Assembly: GCF_002913745.1 (NCBI RefSeq)
Contig: NZ_PPCG01000013.1
Location: 1 to 47,303 of the forward strand
Length of the DNA: 47,303 nucleotides
Direction: 5' to 3'
Source of the DNA: Campylobacter concisus
Lineage (GTDB): Bacteria > Campylobacterota > Campylobacteria > Campylobacterales > Campylobacteraceae
Below are positions 41,551-47,303 of this stretch, one piece after another. The notes under the pieces are model-generated. The model was not told the origin of the DNA. It was given only the letters and a program-made list of their open reading frames with translations, and ran no database searches. The position numbers and the translations under genes were made by a program. Position 1 is the stretch's first letter, and each line of letters opens with the position of its first letter.

Positions 41551-42657
41551 CTAAGCTCGTTTAAATTTATAGTAAAAAGTGCTGCCTTCATTATAAACGC
41601 TATCGACGCCATATAAAATGTCATGTTTTTGACAAATTTCACTGACGATATTTAGCCCAAGGCCAAATCCACCTTGGATTTCATCCTCTCTGACGTAGCG
41701 CTTCCAGACCTTTTTTACATCCTTTATCCCCTTGCCAAAGTCCTGCACGCTAAGATTGATGCGCTCTTCTTCAAGCTCTAAATTTACTATTATCTCGCTC
41801 TCTTTTGGGCTGTATTTTATGGCATTTGTGATGGTGTTATCGATGATGCGCTGGGCTTCTACCTTGCTTAGCATAGTAAATGCCTCGCTTGCTAAATTTG
41901 TCTTTACCACGATGTGCTTAACTTCAGCCACGCTTGAGAGAAATTTCACTCGCTCTTTAACGTATTCGCCCAAATTTAACCTCTCAAGTGGAAATTTGAT
42001 GTAGCCTCGTTTTATGAAGTACTCGACATCTTCGTAGGTTATTTGCATCTGTTTTAGAGCGTTTTTGATGCGAGTTATATACTTGTTTTCAAGCCCAAGC
42101 ATCTCAAGGTTCATGCCAGCTACGCCAAGTGGGGTCTTTAGCTCGTGCATGGCGTCGTTAAAAAAGTTGTTCATATACTTTTGAAACTCTTTATAAGGCT
42201 TAACACTGCTTAGATATAAAAAATAGACGATAAATAGCACTGCCACAAGGATGACAAGCAGCATGATGGCTGTTAAAAAGATGTTCTTTTTGTTGTCAAG
42301 CTCCTTTTCTACGACGATGTAGTAAGGGGTCTTATCTTTTATAAAAAAGCTCTTGTAAAAAAGATAGCCGCCCTCTTCTAGAGTTACAAATTTAAAGCTA
42401 CTTGGCTCTTTGCTAAGTGTTGAGATGACTGGTTTAAAATTTACGTCATAAATCGCAAATTTATACTTTAATGAGCTAGCTATATTTTCGTTTTTGAGAA
42501 ATGAATTTTTGATGATGGTTTCATGCTTCATAGCGCCAAAGAGAGCCTTTGAGCTGCTATTTTTCTGACTTAAATTTAAGATCACAAAGCTTTGAAAGCA
42601 AAAGAGCGACATTATGACAAATGTCGCTATGATCTGGATCTTAAAGCTCTTGTGCAT
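41551..42657 (-). CDS. Sensor histidine kinase next to psrABC
   Basis: A 368-residue membrane kinase: TM1 about 9-29, a short periplasmic sensor (~30-125), TM2 about 127-150, then almost directly the H-box NDAMHELKTPLG without a clear HAMP domain. The ATPase part has NTITNAIKYSP (N), QDFGKGI (G1) and GGFGLGLNI (G2). Its start overlaps the regulator gene by 17 bases. The small sensor domain and the neighbouring reductase operon suggest it could respond to sulfur compounds or electron acceptors; that is proximity only. Confidence 0.87.
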   Translation of the reverse strand: MHKSFKIQIIATFVIMSLFCFQSFVILNLSQKNSSSKALFGAMKHETIIKNSFLKNENIASSLKYKFAIYDVNFKPVISTLSKEPSSFKFVTLEEGGYLFYKSFFIKDKTPYYIVVEKELDNKKNIFLTAIMLLVILVAVLFIVYFLYLSSVKPYKEFQKYMNNFFNDAMHELKTPLGVAGMNLEMLGLENKYITRIKNALKQMQITYEDVEYFIKRGYIKFPLERLNLGEYVKERVKFLSSVAEVKHIVVKTNLASEAFTMLSKVEAQRIIDNTITNAIKYSPKESEIIVNLELEEERINLSVQDFGKGIKDVKKVWKRYVREDEIQGGFGLGLNIVSEICQKHDILYGVDSVYNEGSTFYYKFKRA

Positions 42658-43309
42658 CTATCTTGTAGCCTATGCGCCTCTTTGAGATGATAAAGTTATT
42701 GTTTGTCTTGTTTCTTATCTTTAAAACGTGCATCCTTATATCAGCGCCCTCGATCTCTTTGTCGTTCCAGACAAGATCTCTAAGCTCCTCCATGCTGACG
42801 TAAGAATTTAGATGCGAGACCAAACACTCGACCAAAGCGACCTCTTTTGCGCTAAGATCAACCATCTTGCCATCTTTAAGTAGCACACGTTTATTTAGAT
42901 TGAAGCTAAACTCGTCATTTATTTTTACTATGTTCTTATCGTCAGTGCCATAGTACTTTCTCATAAGCTCAGCAACTCTAAATTTAAGCTCAGCTAGCTC
43001 AAATGGCTTTTTTAGATACTCGTTACAGCCAAGCTCGTAGCCAATCGCCATATCATCTATATCAACTAAAGATGTCGTTATCATGATAGGAGCGTTTGGA
43101 TTTAGACTTCTTATATACTTGATGACTTCGTGACCATTTACTCCAGGCACTTTTATGTCAAGTATAAAAAGGTGATAGAAATTTTTCTCTATCAAGTCGC
43201 AAGCCTCTTGACCGTCGCTCACCGCTGTAACTTCATAACCAAGCGTCTGCAAAAACTCACAGACGCTCTCTTGAAACCCTAAATCATCTTCTAAAAGCAA
43301 AATCTTCAA
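42641..43309 (-). CDS. OmpR-family response regulator next to psrABC
   Basis: A 222-residue regulator with acidic pocket E7/D8/D9, phospho-acceptor D51 (LFILDIKVPG), switch residues (ITTSLVD, LKKPFE), and a winged helix (DLSAKEVALVECLV...SKRRIGYKID). The start is TTG 43309, with AGGAGAG correctly spaced and no better codon nearby. It lies 90 bases after psrC on the same strand and could be reached by read-through from psrABC. Confidence 0.88.
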   Translation of the reverse strand: MKILLLEDDLGFQESVCEFLQTLGYEVTAVSDGQEACDLIEKNFYHLFILDIKVPGVNGHEVIKYIRSLNPNAPIMITTSLVDIDDMAIGYELGCNEYLKKPFELAELKFRVAELMRKYYGTDDKNIVKINDEFSFNLNKRVLLKDGKMVDLSAKEVALVECLVSHLNSYVSMEELRDLVWNDKEIEGADIRMHVLKIRNKTNNNFIISKRRIGYKIDAQEL

Positions 43310-43354
43310 AATGCTCTCCTAAAAAACAAACTTTAATAAGATTTTTATCTATTG

Positions 43355-43402
43355 TAATACTTAATAGGTAAATTTCAAATTAAAATTCTTTTTTAAGTAT
43401 TA
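43355..43402 (-). terminator. Long-loop inverted repeat over the psrC stop
   Basis: TAATACTTAA (43355-43364) and TTAAGTATTA (43393-43402) are perfect 10-base complements separated by 28 bases; the second overlaps the psrC stop codon. It is AT-only, so the hairpin would be weak; it could equally be a dyad binding site upstream of the regulator gene. Confidence 0.3.
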
Positions 43403-44335
43403 AATAAAAATTTGTCCTGCATAGACTATGTAATATCTTAGCAAAAAGACGCCACAAATGACTAAAATAGCGTTTAGCACGGCAAATTCGCGTTTGAAAT
43501 CATGCACCTTTAAAACGCTTAAGTCTAAAATGATAGTCACAGCCATACCAAGGCCTATGACACCGATATAAAACATCAGTCCAAGAGAATTTGCACTAAG
43601 TGCGTTTGCTACGCTCTGCGCACCACTTGCACTTGCACCTTTTACGACCATAAAAAGAGCAACTATCAGCAAAAACTCGGCTACGATCGCTAAAAAGTCA
43701 AATTTTAATAAAAAGTGTGCAGTTTGGTTTTGCGCTCTCTTTTCATCTTTTAGCACGCCAAGAAGCAGTGTAAAAGCACCAGCACAGCTTAAGCCAGATA
43801 CTAAGAATAATAGTGGCAAAACTGGCGTGTTCCAAAGTGCGATCTTGTGAGCTGCGCTTAGCAAAAAGCCAGTATATGCGCCAACGCCAATGCCTAAGAT
43901 GAAAAGTAAAACTCCAAGCAAACCTGAAAGCTTACTAGCTAAATTTGCAAGCGCGTCAAAAAGAGAAATTTTAAGTGATGCGATCTCGTTTTTAAATGCA
44001 CCAAGCGCGTATATAACGCTAAGAGGCGTATAAACTAGAAGCAGAGCAACGCCTATTGACATAACTGAGTCAAAGTTGTAAAGCAAGAGTATCCAGTAAA
44101 AGCTAAGCGGTTTGCCAAGATCAAGCACCAAAAGAGCAAGTCCAAGGACGATCGCCACTGGAGCGATAAGAGCGGCTGCTTTAAAGTAGTAGTTGTCTTT
44201 GCCAAATTTATTTGAGATGAGCACAGCAACGATGCTAGCACCTGCACTAAGTCCTGCTAAAAATAGATAAAAAGCTATCGGCCAGCCCCAGTAAATTTCT
44301 GTGTATTGAGCTAGGCTTCCTGACATGTTATTCAT
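43400..44335 (-). CDS. psrC: NrfD/PsrC-type membrane anchor subunit
   Basis: A 311-residue NrfD-family protein with eight or nine membrane spans, beginning YTEIYWGWPIAFYLFLAGLSAGA, the family's N-terminal signature. It exchanges electrons and protons with menaquinol and passes electrons to the PsrB subunit. ATG 44335 overlaps the psrB stop by 8 bases and has AAGGAG upstream. Third gene of psrABC. Confidence 0.92.
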   Translation of the reverse strand: MNNMSGSLAQYTEIYWGWPIAFYLFLAGLSAGASIVAVLISNKFGKDNYYFKAAALIAPVAIVLGLALLVLDLGKPLSFYWILLLYNFDSVMSIGVALLLVYTPLSVIYALGAFKNEIASLKISLFDALANLASKLSGLLGVLLFILGIGVGAYTGFLLSAAHKIALWNTPVLPLLFLVSGLSCAGAFTLLLGVLKDEKRAQNQTAHFLLKFDFLAIVAEFLLIVALFMVVKGASASGAQSVANALSANSLGLMFYIGVIGLGMAVTIILDLSVLKVHDFKREFAVLNAILVICGVFLLRYYIVYAGQIFI

Positions 44336-44891
44336 GGTGTGCTCCTTTTGTATTTGCGATCATCGCAAGTGAAGGTTTTGTGTTTAACTCCGCTTTTGGC
44401 AAGTAGTATTTGCTCTCTTTTAGTTTCTTTGAAATTTTAGAGTTTTCATCATTTACGTCGCCAAAAGTTAGGGCATTTGTAGGGCAGACGCTAACACAAG
44501 CTGGCTCTTTGCCCTCTTCTAGCCTACTCTCATAGCAAAATGTGCATTTGCCTATCTCGCCATCTGGCAAGACATAGCGAGCGTCGTATGGACAGGCTAA
44601 GATGCAGTACTTACAACTAACGCAAATTCTGTGATCAAGCAGCGTCACGCCATCAGCTGTTTTAAAGCTAGCGCCAGTTGGACAAACCTCAACACAAGGT
44701 GCATCTTCGCACATAACGCAGCTTTGACGTAAAAAGTCAGTCTTTAAATTTGGAAATGTCCCACTCATCTTTGCATGCACCTGCAAGCGGTAAAGTCCCC
44801 TTGGCACGTTGTTTGCACTTCTGCAAGCTACCGAGCAGCCTTGACAGCCGATGCATAAATTTTCATCATGTATCATCATATATTTTTTCAT
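44328..44891 (-). CDS. psrB: Four-cluster ferredoxin subunit of Psr/Phs reductase
   Basis: A 187-residue electron-transfer subunit with four [4Fe-4S] cysteine sets: CIGCQGCSVAC, CVMCEDAPCVEVCP, CVSCKYCILACP and CTFCYE...ACVSVCP. It has no signal peptide and would be exported as a complex with the Tat-bearing catalytic subunit. The start lies 9 bases after psrA, behind AAGGAT. Confidence 0.95.
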   Translation of the reverse strand: MKKYMMIHDENLCIGCQGCSVACRSANNVPRGLYRLQVHAKMSGTFPNLKTDFLRQSCVMCEDAPCVEVCPTGASFKTADGVTLLDHRICVSCKYCILACPYDARYVLPDGEIGKCTFCYESRLEEGKEPACVSVCPTNALTFGDVNDENSKISKKLKESKYYLPKAELNTKPSLAMIANTKGAHHE

Positions 44892-44900
44892 TTTCTATCC

Positions 44901-47174
44901 TTACGCTTTACTTATGCTAACGCCAACATTTGTAACCATAGTCGCAGCCACCGGACCCTCAGCTGGATCAAGAAGCACGCTTGTGTTAAGCCCTACGTGA
45001 TCTATGCTCTTAAGACCTGGCGTGATGTGTCCAAAGCCGTGATAGATAAAGAGCGTATCTTCTCTAATGCCCTCAGTCACCATAAGCTTGCCCTTTTGCT
45101 CTCCAAATTTATTTTTGACCAAGACCGTGTCGCCGTCACGTAAATTTTGCTTTTTAGCGGTGTTTGGATTGATCCAGATAGGGCTATCGCTCATAAGGTC
45201 ATTTAAAAATGGCACTGCCTGAGTGTGGCCGTTGGTATGAATAGGCGTTTTACCGCATGTTAGGCAAAGCTCGTGTCCGTCAAATGTGTCCATATCTTTG
45301 TCATTTAGCGCGCCATATCCTGCAAACTGCGCCTCAACGTCAGGTAAAAATAGCTCTATCTTGCCGCTTTTTGTTTTAAGCTTAGCCATATCGTCCATTA
45401 GGCCATTTTCTCCTACAAATTTAGATGCGACTGGATATTTAGCGATAAATTTATCGATCATGCCTTTTTCTCTAAACAAAATTCCCGGTTCATCCCACGT
45501 GATAAAGCCATCTTTTTCTAGTGCGGCAAGTAAATTTACATCTCCACCAGCTTGTTGCATCCTAAACTCACGCATGTCGTTCCAAGTGTAAAGCTCATCT
45601 ATCTTCATGCGGCGTGCTAGCTCTCTAAAGATAAACGCCCCATCTTTCGTGTCGCCAACTGGATCGACGACTTTATTTCTTATCATATAAGCTGGTTTTA
45701 GACCTGACTTGTCCTCTATGCCCTCGTCGCGCTCTAGGTAGCTACTCTCAGGCAAGATGACATCAGCAAAGGTCGCCATATCGTTTAGATAGACATCGCT
45801 CACTACGATGAGCTCAAGCTTCTTCATCGCCTCTATGCTCTTCATCGTCTCAGCCACGTTTATGAGGTGGTTAAAGCGGATGTTAAACCAACCTTTTATG
45901 GCGTAAGGCTTCTCGTTTAAGATAGCGTTATCTATATCCATCAAAACGCCATGTTTTCTGCTTACAAATTTATGCGCTCCAGCCTCGCCAGCGAAGTCTA
46001 GTCTAGTGACTTTTGGCACTTTAAATTTCTCATCTGGGTTTTTAAGAACTGGAAATTTATCCTCGCCGACTAGCTTGTTAAAGGTCTTTGCATTTTTGCC
46101 ACCAAAAAGACCGCCCTTAACCTCCCAGTTACCCATCATCGCATTTGCCACCATGATGGCTTTTGTCCTCATGTATTCAGCTCTTGTGGTGGTTGTCTTG
46201 TGCCCAAAGTCGATGATAACTCTTGGAGCAGCTTTGTAAATTTCATCGGCGATACGTCTAACATCATTTGCTTTTATGCCAGTAATTGCTTCTTGCCACT
46301 CAGGTGTTTTGCCCTCGACGCTCTTTACGATCTCATCAAAGCCAGTTGTAAATTTCTCAATAAATTCTTTATCGTAAGTGCCATTTTGTATCCAAGTGTT
46401 GATGAGTGCCAGCACAAAGGCAAGGTCAGTGCCTGGTTTAACTGGTAGCCACTCATCAGCCTTTGAAGCTACAACGCTAAATCTTGGCTCAAGCACAAGT
46501 AGTTTTGTATCCTTGCTAGCTGCAAATTTAGCAAGCTTTTTAGCATCAGCTATGACGATGCCCTCAAAGAGGTTGTGACCAAAATTTACAACGTATTTTG
46601 CATTTGCAAAGTCTCTTTTTAGCTTAGCGATGCCATACATCTGCTCGCAGACCATTTGGTAGGTGATCGGACAGCATGAAAAGTGCGAAAAGCAGTTTGG
46701 CGAGCCATAAGCTGAGGCAAAATTTACCATTAGCTTGTGTGTTTGCGAGCTTTTACAGGTAAATACAAAGCTTTCGGGGCCATACTTTTGCTTTATATCA
46801 AGCATCTTTGAAGCGACATAGTCAAGCGCCTCGTCCCAACTAACCTCGCGCCATTTATTTTCGCCTCTATCGCCAGCTCTGATTAACGGCTTTTTGATCC
46901 TATTTTCATCATAGAGCTGACTAAGTCCTGAGCCGCTTCTTGCACAAAGAGAGGTTGCCGTGCCGCCAGCTTTTGGGTTGCCACTTAAAAAGCGAACTTT
47001 GCCATCAACGACTTTTGCCTCGATAGGACACCTTGAAGAGCACATCTCACAAAAGCTATGAACGTGCTTTTCGCCTCCATTTGCAGCACCTTGCAAAGCA
47101 CCACCTGATAGAGATGATGCAGCTGCGCTAACTCCTGCACTGAATTTTAAAAATTCTCTTCTATTTAAGCTCAT
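44901..47174 (-). CDS. psrA: Polysulfide/thiosulfate reductase molybdopterin subunit
   Basis: The 757-residue DMSO-reductase family enzyme has a Tat signal (NRREFLKF, R5-R6), the proximal [4Fe-4S] site C42/C45/C49/C77 (FCEMCSSRCP...SLCAR), and the Mo-ligand region GSPNCFSHFSCCP, where C168 aligns with the PhsA/PsrA ligand cysteine. The C-terminal pterin-binding domain includes ILPESSYLERDEG and CLTCGKTPIHTNGHT. Length fits Wolinella PsrA (about 760). It reduces polysulfide, thiosulfate or tetrathionate in the periplasm; which one cannot be read from sequence. ATG 47174 follows AAAGGGAG. First gene of the operon. Confidence 0.93.
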   Translation of the reverse strand: MSLNRREFLKFSAGVSAAASSLSGGALQGAANGGEKHVHSFCEMCSSRCPIEAKVVDGKVRFLSGNPKAGGTATSLCARSGSGLSQLYDENRIKKPLIRAGDRGENKWREVSWDEALDYVASKMLDIKQKYGPESFVFTCKSSQTHKLMVNFASAYGSPNCFSHFSCCPITYQMVCEQMYGIAKLKRDFANAKYVVNFGHNLFEGIVIADAKKLAKFAASKDTKLLVLEPRFSVVASKADEWLPVKPGTDLAFVLALINTWIQNGTYDKEFIEKFTTGFDEIVKSVEGKTPEWQEAITGIKANDVRRIADEIYKAAPRVIIDFGHKTTTTRAEYMRTKAIMVANAMMGNWEVKGGLFGGKNAKTFNKLVGEDKFPVLKNPDEKFKVPKVTRLDFAGEAGAHKFVSRKHGVLMDIDNAILNEKPYAIKGWFNIRFNHLINVAETMKSIEAMKKLELIVVSDVYLNDMATFADVILPESSYLERDEGIEDKSGLKPAYMIRNKVVDPVGDTKDGAFIFRELARRMKIDELYTWNDMREFRMQQAGGDVNLLAALEKDGFITWDEPGILFREKGMIDKFIAKYPVASKFVGENGLMDDMAKLKTKSGKIELFLPDVEAQFAGYGALNDKDMDTFDGHELCLTCGKTPIHTNGHTQAVPFLNDLMSDSPIWINPNTAKKQNLRDGDTVLVKNKFGEQKGKLMVTEGIREDTLFIYHGFGHITPGLKSIDHVGLNTSVLLDPAEGPVAATMVTNVGVSISKA

Positions 47175-47303
47175 CTTTCTCCCTTTAAAAGAAATTTTAC
47201 TTTTTGTTATTTTATTATTTAAAGTTAAAACTAAAATTAAATTTTATTTAATAATTTTTTTTAATTTTTATATTTTATAAAATGTGAGATCAAATATCAA
47301 AAT
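47175..47303 (-). promoter_or_regulatory. Very AT-rich psrA upstream region
   Basis: The 129 bases before psrA are about nine-tenths A+T. Several TATAAA/TAAAAT-like hexamers occur (for example around 47267-47283), so no single -10 can be chosen. Such a region could bind nucleoid proteins or regulators; the left part of any upstream gene is outside the window. Confidence 0.35.

Overview
The window looks like chromosomal DNA of an epsilonproteobacterium, almost certainly a Campylobacter and probably of the C. concisus type (genus from the sequence, species only inferred). The signs are low G+C with AAATTT-rich codon use, a flagellar block in the order aroQ-(peptidase)-folK-flhF-flhG-fliA-fliM-fliY, a tmRNA whose tag reads ANNVNFAPAYAKAA, and a Tat-exported polysulfide/thiosulfate reductase of the PsrABC type.

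Layout. 1-2.6 kb is accessory: a very AT-rich AAA ATPase running off the left edge and an orphan phage terminase large subunit. 2.7-6.35 kb is one large serine-protease autotransporter. 6.5-9.2 kb is a compact, translationally coupled three-gene operon closed by a strong terminator: a Tat-exported ModA-like binding protein with five cysteines, a NapH-like membrane polyferredoxin, and a NifB-core radical SAM protein. No nitrogenase gene is present. 9.6-12.8 kb is an operon of a PepSY protein, a PepSY-like protein with an Asn-rich N-terminus, and an OmpR-type response regulator/kinase pair. 13.0-15.3 kb holds tRNA-Asn, a ComF-type phosphoribosyltransferase, two lipoproteins and a tautomerase. 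lepA, a small membrane protein, a CDF metal exporter and an ABC membrane domain lacking its ATPase follow (15.5-19.6 kb).

19.65-21.4 kb is a small redox-type locus. A cupin promoter is bracketed by two identical inverted-repeat operators, followed by a decayed NAD(P)-binding gene, an Rrf2 regulator and a short 3' remnant of an aspartate-semialdehyde dehydrogenase gene. prs, a DUF4156-type lipoprotein, a DUF488 protein and mnmA come next. From 24.6 to 32.4 kb, co-directional and mostly overlapping genes link a LOG-family enzyme, the switch/sigma/regulatory flagellar genes, folate and shikimate enzymes and a peptidase. 32.4-34.5 kb is an amidohydrolase plus SppA on the other strand. 34.5-35.5 kb has a broken WG-repeat gene and tmRNA. 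35.5-41.5 kb holds an Hpt protein, panB, an orphan Cache sensor, a HIT protein, an AI-2E-type permease, a zinc-ribbon protein and ruvB. 41.5-47.2 kb is a two-component system next to psrABC.

How they fit. Most of the window is housekeeping, motility and anaerobic respiration. The strongest candidate for an undescribed system is 6524-9197: a nitrogenase-cofactor-type radical SAM enzyme, a membrane electron carrier and a Tat-exported cysteine-bearing binding protein in one operon of an organism not expected to fix nitrogen. Second is the double-operator cupin/Rrf2 locus. All function calls come from reading motifs by eye; no database search was possible.
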